A stretch of DNA of 64,000 bases from an uncultured Christensenellaceae bacterium (GTDB lineage: Bacteria > Bacillota > Clostridia > Christensenellales > Christensenellaceae), in contig CAJUPM010000009.1 in NCBI GenBank assembly GCA_910588425.1, positions 1-64,000 on the forward strand, written 5' to 3'. The position numbers were made by a program, and so were the translations under genes. Within the stretch, counting starts at the first letter, position 1, and each line of letters begins with the position of its first letter. The notes beneath the pieces were generated by a model that searched no databases, was not told the origin of the DNA, and saw only the letters and a list, made by a program, of their open reading frames with translations. This document shows positions 44,177-51,763 of this stretch, in pieces.

Positions 44177-44202
44177 AAAAAGGAGCAAAGCTGCTCCTTT
44201 TT
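44177..44202 (-). terminator. Rho-independent terminator of the ubiquitin-like operon
   Basis: Arms 44177-44187 and 44192-44202 (AAAAAGGAGCA with TGCTCCTTTTT) around a 4-base loop, T run on the minus strand, overlapping the stop codon of the last gene. Confidence 0.82.
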
Positions 44203-44998
44203 ACTGCGTGAAAAGCGCTCCATCCGGCTGCGCCGGCTCTGCCAGCTCCATCATGCCCGGCCGGGAGCCGCCGCCCTTCTGGGACTGCTCGCTCTGGCTA
44301 CGCGCGAAGAGAATCGTGCCGGCCGTGGCCGCGGCGAGAAAAACCGCCAGCAGGAATAGGACCAGAAAAAGCCACCAGCGCCGCTTCTTTTTGGGCTTCC
44401 CCGGCGCGCGCTCTGCGCCGGGCAGCAGACGGATTTCCTCGCCGAGATTGCCAAAGACATAGTAGCCCGAGAGCGGGCAGATTTTGCCCTGCTTCCACCC
44501 GAAAAAGCCACGGTGCCCCTGGATAGGGTCTATCACATAGGCGATTTGATAGGGCAGGTTGAAAAAATTCTCCTGGATAAACAGGTCGTGCTGGGACAAA
44601 AACACGCCGTAGCCCGGGTGGGTATGCTGCCAGCCCAAAATGCGCATACCGGCAAAATGCTCTTCCAGCTGGGACGAGACGTATTGCCAGGTCTCATGCG
44701 TAAACGTCAGCGAGGCGGAAGAGGCATCGGCATAGCGCGCCTCGATAAACCCGGCGACGATGGCGCAGAGCTGGCCATCCTGCTCCAGATAATCGCCCAC
44801 CAGAAAGCAGCCCGTCTCCCGGCGCAAATCGAAGCCGGCCAGGGCATCCATCTGATGCAGCAGCTCCTGGCCGATATACAGGTGCAAATCCCCCTCCGCG
44901 ATCTCGCCGACCTGCACGGCGTTTTTGGGAATTTCCCACTGCCGGCGCGGGGCCTCTTCTGCGGATAGAAACGTAATCTCAAAATCTTCTTGGTTCAA
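44201..44998 (-). CDS. JAMM/MPN metallo-isopeptidase-like protein with C-terminal membrane anchor (copy 1)
   Basis: A 265-residue protein. The JAMM zinc motif is complete: HTHPGYGVFLSQHD gives H125, H127, S135 and D138, with E61 in RETGCFLVG as the probable catalytic glutamate. JAMM proteases remove or trim ubiquitin and ubiquitin-like tags. A basic segment KPKKKRRWW precedes a single transmembrane helix (about 208-233), predicting a cytoplasmic catalytic domain. It shares long identical blocks with copy 2 (LTFTHETW, FIQENFF, QIAYVIDPI), so the two are duplicates flanking the RING-like gene. It is the last gene of the operon, 9 bp after the RING gene; its likely role is deconjugation or regulation. 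Confidence 0.92.
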   Translation of the reverse strand: MNQEDFEITFLSAEEAPRRQWEIPKNAVQVGEIAEGDLHLYIGQELLHQMDALAGFDLRRETGCFLVGDYLEQDGQLCAIVAGFIEARYADASSASLTFTHETWQYVSSQLEEHFAGMRILGWQHTHPGYGVFLSQHDLFIQENFFNLPYQIAYVIDPIQGHRGFFGWKQGKICPLSGYYVFGNLGEEIRLLPGAERAPGKPKKKRRWWLFLVLFLLAVFLAAATAGTILFARSQSEQSQKGGGSRPGMMELAEPAQPDGALFTQ

Positions 44999-45007
44999 GC
45001 TAACTCC

Positions 45008-47194
45008 TTAGATATACAGCGAGCAGAGCAGCGCGATGAGGTAGACCCCGATGATTGTGCCTGCGATCAGGGGATGCGCCAGGCGCACGCCGCCCTTATC
45101 CGCATACTCGATGAGCCGGTTTTGTTTGCTCAGCCGCTGGACCAGCTTCATCTCCTTCTCCACATGGCTTAGATAGATCCTGTTGCCGAACATGCCGAAG
45201 AGAATGCAGGCCAGCAGCGGGGCCACGGGCCAGGCATAGACCAGCACCGCCGCCAGGATAATCTGCCCCAGCAGCGAGAGATAGCCCCAAAGGTACATTC
45301 TGCGGTAGATGAGCCAGAAAGACGTCAGGCAGGCAGCCGCCCAGTTCCAGGTCAGCTGGCCGCCTTGCAGCTGCGCAAACTTCTTCTCATAGTATACCTC
45401 ATTTTTGCCAAGAAACAACCTTCTTTCCTCGGCAAATTCCTCGGGTGTGGGCGGGGCGGCACTTCTGGGCTGAGGAATGGCATAGGAAGGGACTCGGTAC
45501 GTCCCCAGCGGCGGGGTATAGACCGGGGCCGCCTGGCCTTGCCGGGCGCCGCCGCTCTGCGCGGTTCCGGACGCTCCTGCGCCATAGGCACCCGCGCTCT
45601 GCGCCGCGCCGTAAGCGCCATAGGGCTGGCCGCCGGATTGGGCCGCCGCCGGATTGGCCGGGCGGGACGCGCTCTGGCCATAGGCCGAAGTCTGGCTGGC
45701 GGGCCGGTATGCTCCCTGGCTGGGCGCACCATACGCCGGAGCGCCCGCCTGCCCTGCAGAGCCCCGGCTCCCCTGCTTTCTGATGGCATCATACGGCCGG
45801 GCGGGGTCTACCGCGCCGTTAAACCTGGTGCCGCATTCCTGGCAGAACACCGCCTGGGCGGCATTTCTCGTGCCGCATCTCGGGCAGACGGGGCCGCTGG
45901 AATCCGCCGAAGCCGTTTGCCCACCGCCTGCCGAAGAGCCTGCGCGGCTCCCCTGCCTTTTGATGGCATCATAGGGATGCGCGGCATCCGGGCGGGGCTG
46001 GCCTTGCTTTTTGATGGCATCGTAGGGATGCGCGGCGTCCGGCCCGGGCTGGCTCTGCTGCCCCGGGCGGTAGAGCTTTGCGCCGCACCCATAGCAGAAA
46101 ACTGCTTCGGCTGGGTTTTTGGCGCCGCAGTTTTGGCAGAAAGTCTCGCTGGCCTGAGCCGGGCGGCCCCCCTGGGCCAGCCGATTGCCGCAGGTATAGC
46201 AGAAGGCGGCGTTCCCGGGATTGCTTGCTCCGCAGGCCGGGCAGAGCTGCTCCGCCTGGCTGGGCGCCTGGGTTTGCACCGAAATGGGAGCGCCAGCGGC
46301 CGCTTCCTGCCCTGCCTGGGCAGTTTGGCCGGGCGCCGCTGTGTTCTGCCCGGCTTGCACAGACTGACTGGAGACGCTCTGCCCGGGCTGGGATTGCGCT
46401 GATACGGACTGGCCGGCCGCACCCTGTTCCGAGGACTGCCCGGCTGAAACCTGGCCAGCTGTTGTCTGCGCTGACCCGGTTTGCCCGCTTGGGGACTGCC
46501 CCTCGGCAGAAAAACCTGCCTGCTCGGATGCGCTTTGGCCTGCCTGCGCTGAAATAGAAGCGCCGGTGGATGCGGTTTGCTGGGATTGGGCGGGCGAACC
46601 TTGAACGGGCATCTGCCCGGACGCTGTTTGCGCCGAACCCTGCGCACCAGGTGCCGCCGCCTGGCCTGCCAAATTTTGTGCGGCCAAACCTTGGGCAGGC
46701 GCTTGCCCAAACGCGTACTGCTCCTGGGATTGCCCGGCCAAATCAGCCCCGGCCATCCTGGCGCCACAGTGGGCGCAGAAAATAGAATCGCCGATGTTTT
46801 GCGCGCCGCAATTTGGGCAGAGCTTGCCCACTCCCTGCGCCGCTCCGCCATAGACCGCGGACTGCGCCCCAAAGTCTGGCCGCTCCGCCATCTGGCTCTG
46901 GCCGGCGAACGTATAGCCGTTTTGCCCATAGACCGGCCGCTGGTAGGCCGCGGCCTGCTGGCCCCTCTGCGCGCCCGCGGCCATCATCTGGCTATAGGCC
47001 TGGCCGTCCAGCCCGCGGATCGTCCCCTGGCAGCCAAACGTCGTGCAGCCCTGGTTCTCGATCCAGCAGTCCTTATGGTGCGGCATCTCGCAGGCACTGC
47101 ACTGCACGATCTCGTCGCCCTCTGCAAAAGCCGTCTTGCAATAGGGGCAGATTTTGCCGATATATTCCTGCATGGTATGCCCAGTTTTATCCAT
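45008..47194 (-). CDS. RING-like/zinc-ribbon membrane protein with DUF2628 tail (candidate E3)
   Basis: A 728-residue modular protein. Residues 16-55 form a prokaryotic RING-type treble-clef motif: C16, C19, C32, C35, H39/H40, C43, C50, C55. Four zinc ribbons follow at 126-143, 318-335, 353-370 and 437-454, separated by a long Gln/Ala/Ser/Gly-rich linker (145-316). PYDAI-K/R-KQG-type segments repeat three times (near 390, 407 and 468). The C-terminal about 130 residues are a DUF2628-like membrane region with several helices. The start ATG (47192-47194) overlaps the copy-2 JAMM stop by 8 bp and follows CCAGGAGG; in-frame upstream Mets lack support. Context with E1, E2, Ubl and JAMM makes an E3-like role plausible. 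Confidence 0.85.
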   Translation of the reverse strand: MDKTGHTMQEYIGKICPYCKTAFAEGDEIVQCSACEMPHHKDCWIENQGCTTFGCQGTIRGLDGQAYSQMMAAGAQRGQQAAAYQRPVYGQNGYTFAGQSQMAERPDFGAQSAVYGGAAQGVGKLCPNCGAQNIGDSIFCAHCGARMAGADLAGQSQEQYAFGQAPAQGLAAQNLAGQAAAPGAQGSAQTASGQMPVQGSPAQSQQTASTGASISAQAGQSASEQAGFSAEGQSPSGQTGSAQTTAGQVSAGQSSEQGAAGQSVSAQSQPGQSVSSQSVQAGQNTAAPGQTAQAGQEAAAGAPISVQTQAPSQAEQLCPACGASNPGNAAFCYTCGNRLAQGGRPAQASETFCQNCGAKNPAEAVFCYGCGAKLYRPGQQSQPGPDAAHPYDAIKKQGQPRPDAAHPYDAIKRQGSRAGSSAGGGQTASADSSGPVCPRCGTRNAAQAVFCQECGTRFNGAVDPARPYDAIRKQGSRGSAGQAGAPAYGAPSQGAYRPASQTSAYGQSASRPANPAAAQSGGQPYGAYGAAQSAGAYGAGASGTAQSGGARQGQAAPVYTPPLGTYRVPSYAIPQPRSAAPPTPEEFAEERRLFLGKNEVYYEKKFAQLQGGQLTWNWAAACLTSFWLIYRRMYLWGYLSLLGQIILAAVLVYAWPVAPLLACILFGMFGNRIYLSHVEKEMKLVQRLSKQNRLIEYADKGGVRLAHPLIAGTIIGVYLIALLCSLYI

Positions 47195-48176
47195 TTGCAT
47201 CCTCCTGGCTGGGTGCGGGCTGGGAAGCCGCGGGGCTCGTTTTGGGCTGCGCATCTATCGAAGGCTCCGGCAAGGCAGCAGAGGCCTCTGGCGAGGGAGC
47301 CTGGGGCGCGATGCCCAGCATATCCTCTATGGCCGAGATGCGCGCATCCATCTCCCTCTGCTCCTGGGCGATGACAGCGAAGCTGAGCTTGGCCTCATCC
47401 AGCAAGCCCCTCACGTTGGCGCTGAGCATATTCACCTGCTCACTCAGCGAAATGACCTGAAACCCCAGCATGACCACCACCGCCGAGAGCACGACGAGCA
47501 GCGCCGTCTGGATGCCGGCCAGCACGCCGCCGGCCTTTTCCGGCTCGGCGGGCGCCTCCTCCTGCTCTGCCTTCAGTGCCTTGATGGGCACGCCCGTCTT
47601 ATCATACAGATAGAAGCCCGGGCAGCGCTCGATTTTGCCCTCTTCCCAGAAATAGAAGCCCTCTTCGCCGCGGATTGGGTCTATCACATAGGCGATCTGG
47701 TTCTCCTCTTTGAAGAAGTTCTCCTGAATGAAGGTATCGTAATTGGAGAGGAAGATGCCGAAATCCGGGTGCGTATGAATCCACCCCACGATGGATTTGC
47801 CCTGGTGCTTTTTCTCCATCTCTTTATCCACGGCCTCCCAGGTCTCGTGGGTAAACGTGAGCGTCTGGGGTGTGGCCTCGCAGTGCTTTGCCTCGATGAA
47901 GCCCTCGATTAAGATATTCTGCTTGCCGAACTCCTCCACAAATTCGCCCACCAGGATGCCGCCGCTCTCGTTCTCGGTTTTGCCCTCTGTGAACTTATGG
48001 ATTTGGCGGTAGACCTTTTGGGCGATATAGATATTCTTATCCCCCTGCACCCGCTCGCCCACGGGCAGGATATTCTGGGGCAGCGCACCCTCTGCCTCGG
48101 GGGCGGAGAGCGCCTTCTGTTTCTGCTTTTTGGCGGCCTTTTTCTCGGCCGCCTTTTGCTTTTCCTTCTTTGCCAT
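47187..48176 (-). CDS. JAMM/MPN metallo-isopeptidase-like protein with membrane anchor and coiled coil (copy 2)
   Basis: A 329-residue protein with a Lys/Ala-rich basic N terminus (1-25) and a JAMM domain: E70 in ENESGGILVG and H134, H136, S144, D147 in HTHPDFGIFLSNYD, all catalytic and zinc positions intact. One transmembrane helix lies at about 217-240, followed by a coiled coil (about 243-288) and a Pro/Ala/Ser-rich tail. It is a paralog of the protein at 44201-44998 but differs in the C-terminal region. It lies 9 bp after the E2-FHA gene and overlaps the RING gene by 8 bp, indicating coupled translation. It likely cleaves the Ubl from targets at the membrane. Confidence 0.92.
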   Translation of the reverse strand: MAKKEKQKAAEKKAAKKQKQKALSAPEAEGALPQNILPVGERVQGDKNIYIAQKVYRQIHKFTEGKTENESGGILVGEFVEEFGKQNILIEGFIEAKHCEATPQTLTFTHETWEAVDKEMEKKHQGKSIVGWIHTHPDFGIFLSNYDTFIQENFFKEENQIAYVIDPIRGEEGFYFWEEGKIERCPGFYLYDKTGVPIKALKAEQEEAPAEPEKAGGVLAGIQTALLVVLSAVVVMLGFQVISLSEQVNMLSANVRGLLDEAKLSFAVIAQEQREMDARISAIEDMLGIAPQAPSPEASAALPEPSIDAQPKTSPAASQPAPSQEDANG

Positions 48177-48185
48177 GCCTGCCTC

Positions 48186-49850
48186 CTACTTCATATTGAA
48201 CACGAGCACAGAGTTGCCGACGGCGATGGCATCTCCCTGCCGCAGTACATGCCGGGAGACGCGCATGCCGTTGACCACCGTCCCAAGCGGGGTGCCGCAG
48301 TCCACCAGCACATAGCGGTTACCCTCCTGGATGATATCGCAGTGATGCTCGCCCACCAGCTTATCCTTGAAGAGCACGATGGTGTTCCGGCCGTTGTTGC
48401 CGATGCTGGTCGTGCCTGCAAAGACCAGGTATTCCTTGCCCTCGAACTCGCCCCGGATGACCTTGAGCCACGCGGATTTGGCGAACTGCTCGAGCAGGCC
48501 CACGCCCAGGCCGACCAGCAGGCCGGTTGCCGTGATGCCCACGCCTCTTGGGATGATGCCGGTATCCGTCTCGCCAAGAATTGCCCAGGGAATATTGCAG
48601 ATATAGTTGAACGCAAAGCCGCCGAGAAAGCCGCCGAACAGGCCGCCCAGCATGCAGAAGAGCATGCGCTTTTTCTCGGGCTTTAACAGGCCGGCCGAGA
48701 ACCCGATGCCCAGCCCCATGATGGCCCAGCCGATGCCCCGGATGAAAGCCATGGCAAACTCGCTTTCCGTGTTTTGCATGAGCGCGCTGTACAGCCACTG
48801 GGCGATATAGCCGCTGACAAAGCCCAGCACCAGGGAAATGCCCGCGCCGATGGCGGCGTTTTTGGCGGCCTGGCGGCCCGAGCCGTAGTATACTCCCTCG
48901 CCCAGCCCCAAAAACAGGCCGATGCCGCAGGCCAGAAACGCGCTGAAGAAAGCGGAGCTGAGCCGCATGGCGTTGCTTACGGCCGAGAAGATGACGGCAA
49001 GCTGGCTCTCGCTGTACAGCCCGGCGTAGGCGTTCGCATAAATCTCCTCCATGCCGGGATAACCCATCCAGCCAAGGAAGGTATCCGTATTCAGCCAGAG
49101 TCCGATGAGCTCCTGCAGGGCAAAGCCGATGAGGCCGCCGATGATGCCCCAGAGCAGGCCCTTCATGAAAACAGTTTTGAAGTTGAGCTTCTTTCCCGCC
49201 GAGACCGGCCGCTGGGCCGACTGCATCCGGGCGGCCGCGGGGGTAAACACGACCCCGGCCAGCTCCTCCGCCGTGATCTCGAAATCGTTTTCCGGCTCGG
49301 GGGAGACTTCCAGCTGGGGAACCTCCTCCTCTATCTTCTCGCCCTGCTCATCGAACAGGTCTATCTGCACGTCCCCCGCCGCGGCCTCCTCGCCCTGATA
49401 GAGATTGAGGTTGCCCACCGGGAACATGTGCTTATGCTCGATGGCCCATTTGGCCGCATCTGCCGAGAGCGGGCTATACGAGTTCCAGCTCTTATACTGG
49501 ATCATATCCCCGATATTGATGATGATATCCGAGAGCGATTCGCCCGCGCCCCAGATATCGCCGATGCAGATCTGCCCATCCCGGAAATTGGGATGCCAGA
49601 TGGGCGTCAGGATGCGGCAGAGCGGCTTATAGCGCGGGTAATCTGCGTGCAGGGTGATCTCCACGTCGTGCCGCGCCTGCGTCTGGATACTGCCGTCCGG
49701 CAGAAGGTAGATGCCGTTGACAAAGTAGGTAACGTGGTAGCGCTCGGGCGGCTCGGGGCCCATGGGCGTTACCTTGATATACGGATGATTGCCGAAATCC
49801 TTTTGCAGCTGCTCCCAGTCCGAAGCGATGCGCCGCATTCTTGCGTTCAT
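48186..49850 (-). CDS. E2 ubiquitin-conjugating-like domain fused to polytopic membrane region and FHA domain
   Basis: A 554-residue three-part protein. Residues 1 to about 150 form a UBC/E2 fold: HPN at 86-88 and C95 in HPNFRDGQICIGDIW match the E2 active-site pattern HPN...G-x-I-C. Residues about 225-455 contain six or more glycine-rich transmembrane helices. The last about 90 residues are an FHA domain with SIGNNGRNTIVL, VGEHHCDI and GTVVNG. The FHA phosphothreonine-contact Ser/Arg of VSRxH are replaced (VGEHH), so binding may be altered. The ATG follows GGAGGAGAGAAT, 11 bp after E1. E2-membrane-FHA is an unusual fusion that would place the conjugating enzyme at the membrane. Confidence 0.9.
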   Translation of the reverse strand: MNARMRRIASDWEQLQKDFGNHPYIKVTPMGPEPPERYHVTYFVNGIYLLPDGSIQTQARHDVEITLHADYPRYKPLCRILTPIWHPNFRDGQICIGDIWGAGESLSDIIINIGDMIQYKSWNSYSPLSADAAKWAIEHKHMFPVGNLNLYQGEEAAAGDVQIDLFDEQGEKIEEEVPQLEVSPEPENDFEITAEELAGVVFTPAAARMQSAQRPVSAGKKLNFKTVFMKGLLWGIIGGLIGFALQELIGLWLNTDTFLGWMGYPGMEEIYANAYAGLYSESQLAVIFSAVSNAMRLSSAFFSAFLACGIGLFLGLGEGVYYGSGRQAAKNAAIGAGISLVLGFVSGYIAQWLYSALMQNTESEFAMAFIRGIGWAIMGLGIGFSAGLLKPEKKRMLFCMLGGLFGGFLGGFAFNYICNIPWAILGETDTGIIPRGVGITATGLLVGLGVGLLEQFAKSAWLKVIRGEFEGKEYLVFAGTTSIGNNGRNTIVLFKDKLVGEHHCDIIQEGNRYVLVDCGTPLGTVVNGMRVSRHVLRQGDAIAVGNSVLVFNMK

Positions 49851-49861
49851 ATTCTCTCCTC

Positions 49862-51052
49862 CTATTTGAGGCCGGCAAACACTGCCGCCTCATCCCCTGT
49901 GCATTCGTAGTACCGCTCCTCCATCCCCCGGCGGCCGCAGAAAATATGCAGCGGCGGGATGCCGATTTCGCCCAGGGTTTTTTCCAGAAAATCTTCCCCG
50001 CCCGTGAGGGTATGGAACGTCTCAAACTGCATGGTTTTGCCGCACTCCGGGCAGGCCAGATCCGCCCCCCGAAGCTTATGCACGGGCGCAAACAGCGGCT
50101 TCTGATGCCCGCAGGCACAGGACGCGACGGACGCGATATCCCGGTCGAAATCCACCACGGCGCCTTCGCCCAAGTCGGCCCGTGCTTGCGCCAGAACCTG
50201 CTCAAGCGTAGTTTCTTCCGCGCGCCAGGGCATTTTCTCGGCCGGGCCATAGGCATCGTGGCTCATGCAGTCCGGCTTTTTCTGGTATTCCACGATGAAG
50301 GAATCGTGCGTCAGCCCGTTGAACACATAGCCCTTGCCGGCCAGCGTAGGCAGGCCGCGGTCTGCGTGCAGAATCTTGAGCATCTCCTGCACCTGCACCC
50401 CCGCGATGATGGAAGAGGAGGTGGGCGTCGTGGGAATTTTGCCCTCGGCCATCTGCTCGTGCGTCAAAAGCGCACAGCTCTTGCGCTGGTTGATCATGCG
50501 CCAGTCCGCCTCGGTCATGGTGCATTCATAGCAGGGGCCGGGCGGTGCAAACACCCGGGCAAAGCCGCCCAGCGCTTCGATGGCGCCGTCGATGAAGGTT
50601 TTTCCCAGTTTATAGCAGTTCTGATTGATGGCCAGCCGGGCTTCCCGGTTATCCAGCCCGCCCAGCACCACGTCTACCCGGGCAAACACCCCAAGGCCGA
50701 TATCGTCGATGATATTGCTCGTAAACGCTTTGGCGCGGACGTCTGGATTGAGCTCCATGGCGCGCTCGGCCGCGACCTCCGCCTTATAGCGGCCCACGTC
50801 TCCGGCCCGGAAGAGCACGGAGCGTGTCAGGTTGGTCTGCTCGATTTTATCCATATCCACGATGAGGATGCTTCCGATGCCCAGCAGTGCCAGGTTTTTG
50901 ATGAGCTCATTGCCGATCGCTCCGGCGCCCACCACCAGGATGCAGGCGTTTTTGAGCTTCTCCTGGTCCCACCAGGGAATCAGCCGCAGGCGGCTATACC
51001 GATCCTCCGCAAAATCTGCGGAGGTCAGCTCGATGGTTTTGTTCTCCTCCAT
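49862..51052 (-). CDS. ThiF/E1-like Ubl-activating enzyme
   Basis: A 396-residue E1-superfamily enzyme. The adenylation domain has VVGAGAIGNELIKNLALLG (GxGxxG 42-47), the DMDKIEQTNLTRS metal/ATP motif (D66, D68, N74, R77), VGRYKAE (K90) and GGLDNREAR (D134). CYEC (174-177) is a zinc knuckle. C193 in RKSCALL is a candidate thioester cysteine, equivalent in position to eukaryotic E1s. The C-terminal about 120 residues hold a second zinc motif (CACGH ... CPECG) and a segment seen in bacterial E1s paired with E2s (GIPPLHIF). It activates the Ubl C terminus and passes it to the E2. The start ATG lies 3 bp after the Ubl stop, showing tight coupling. Confidence 0.92.
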   Translation of the reverse strand: MEENKTIELTSADFAEDRYSRLRLIPWWDQEKLKNACILVVGAGAIGNELIKNLALLGIGSILIVDMDKIEQTNLTRSVLFRAGDVGRYKAEVAAERAMELNPDVRAKAFTSNIIDDIGLGVFARVDVVLGGLDNREARLAINQNCYKLGKTFIDGAIEALGGFARVFAPPGPCYECTMTEADWRMINQRKSCALLTHEQMAEGKIPTTPTSSSIIAGVQVQEMLKILHADRGLPTLAGKGYVFNGLTHDSFIVEYQKKPDCMSHDAYGPAEKMPWRAEETTLEQVLAQARADLGEGAVVDFDRDIASVASCACGHQKPLFAPVHKLRGADLACPECGKTMQFETFHTLTGGEDFLEKTLGEIGIPPLHIFCGRRGMEERYYECTGDEAAVFAGLK

Positions 51053-51055
51053 GGC

Positions 51056-51325
51056 TCAGCCCGCCGTGATTTCCGGCTGAAGGCGGAGCACGTCTCCATC
51101 CCGCACGCCTGCTTCGGCCAGCGTCTGCATTTCCAGAAGCTGCCTGCCCGAGACTTTATGGATGAATTTATAGCTGATGGGGTTGCCATCCGGGCCCACA
51201 GAGGGCAGCTTGATTTTCTCTACCAGCTTGACCATGATGATGCCGGTTTTGATATCGTCGGGCAGGCCGACCTTCTGCTCTTTATTGCCCGTCGCATCCA
51301 CGATGATTACATTCACTTTTCCCAT
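51056..51325 (-). CDS. YukD/ubiquitin-like protein ending in glycine
   Basis: An 89-residue beta-grasp protein, the probable modifier of the operon. It starts MGKVNVIIVDATGNKEQKVG, has a central helix (TGIIMVKLVEKIKLPS), and the typical Ubl end AGVRDGDVLRLQP. Unlike YukD/EsaB, which stop soon after this strand, it continues ITAG with a terminal Gly, as needed for E1 adenylation. There is no residue after the Gly, so no proteolytic maturation seems required. The ATG follows TATGGAGGAGTC. It is first in the operon, so it may be produced in excess over the enzymes. Confidence 0.85.
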   Translation of the reverse strand: MGKVNVIIVDATGNKEQKVGLPDDIKTGIIMVKLVEKIKLPSVGPDGNPISYKFIHKVSGRQLLEMQTLAEAGVRDGDVLRLQPEITAG

Positions 51326-51367
51326 TTTGACTCCTCCATAAAAAGCGGAAATCCGCCTAATATATTT

Positions 51368-51397
51368 ATTTTACGCCAAAGAGCGCGCCTCTGCAAA
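51368..51397 (-). promoter_or_regulatory. Candidate promoter of the ubiquitin-like operon
   Basis: TTTGCA (51392-51397), 18 bp, TAAAAT (51368-51373) on the minus strand, about 45 bp upstream of the Ubl gene. The surrounding AT-rich region also has TATAAT hexamers at 51415-51420 and 51436-51441, next to a repeated GCGTGAAG motif, so the true promoter could be one of these. Confidence 0.45.
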
Positions 51398-51504
51398 CAC
51401 TTCACGCGGATATTATTATATTGGCGCTTCACGCTATTATATTTTTATCCCGATATGCCTAGTTTACACTATTTGCCCCAGTTTGTTCAAGGGGGTACGG
51501 AAAA

Positions 51505-51700
51505 AAGGTCAAGGGCGATGGATGAACATGGTGGCATAGCCCCCATACCCCCTTACTATCTTATTATAATAGGAGAGCGCACAAAGAAAGCGCGTGCGGT
51601 GGGCAGAGAACGGGAGAGCATTTATTCTCTGACAAAATGATTGGCAGCTTCGCGTGCGGAATTAGCAGATTCCGTTGTCTTCTCATTCGGGTGTGGTGCG
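51505..51700 (+). repeat. A repeat followed by one B unit
   Basis: In the 438-bp gap between the Ubl gene and the GNAT gene. A at about 51505-51553 (AAGGTCAAGGGCGATGG ... CCCCCATACCCCC) is followed by TTACTATCTTATTATA and one B unit at about 51618-51700 (GAGAGCATTTATTCTCTGAC, CTTCGCGTGCGGAATTAGC, TTCGGGTGTG). The left part of the gap holds the operon promoter. Confidence 0.75.
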
Positions 51701-51706
51701 GCGGTT

Positions 51707-51735
51707 TTGCCCGGAGAGCCGCTTTCTGATATAAT
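51707..51735 (+). promoter_or_regulatory. Promoter of the GNAT acetyltransferase gene
   Basis: TTGCCC (51707-51712), a 17-bp spacer and TATAAT (51730-51735), about 28 bp upstream of the ATG. The -35 box starts at the end of the B repeat, so the repeat may have supplied part of it. Confidence 0.65.
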
Positions 51736-51763
51736 AGGGCTAGCTTAGATTAGGAGGCGGAAT

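Noticed and set aside
46078..47460. Several long plus-strand ORFs opposite the RING/zinc-ribbon gene
   Set aside because: Arg/Pro/Ala-rich shadows of the low-complexity linker; the minus-strand frame carries all Cys motifs and a ribosome binding site.
48186..51325. Type VII (ESX/Yuk) secretion locus, suggested by YukD-like and FHA domains
   Set aside because: No EssC/YukBA ATPase or WXG100 protein is in the window; E1, E2 and JAMM partners instead point to conjugation.
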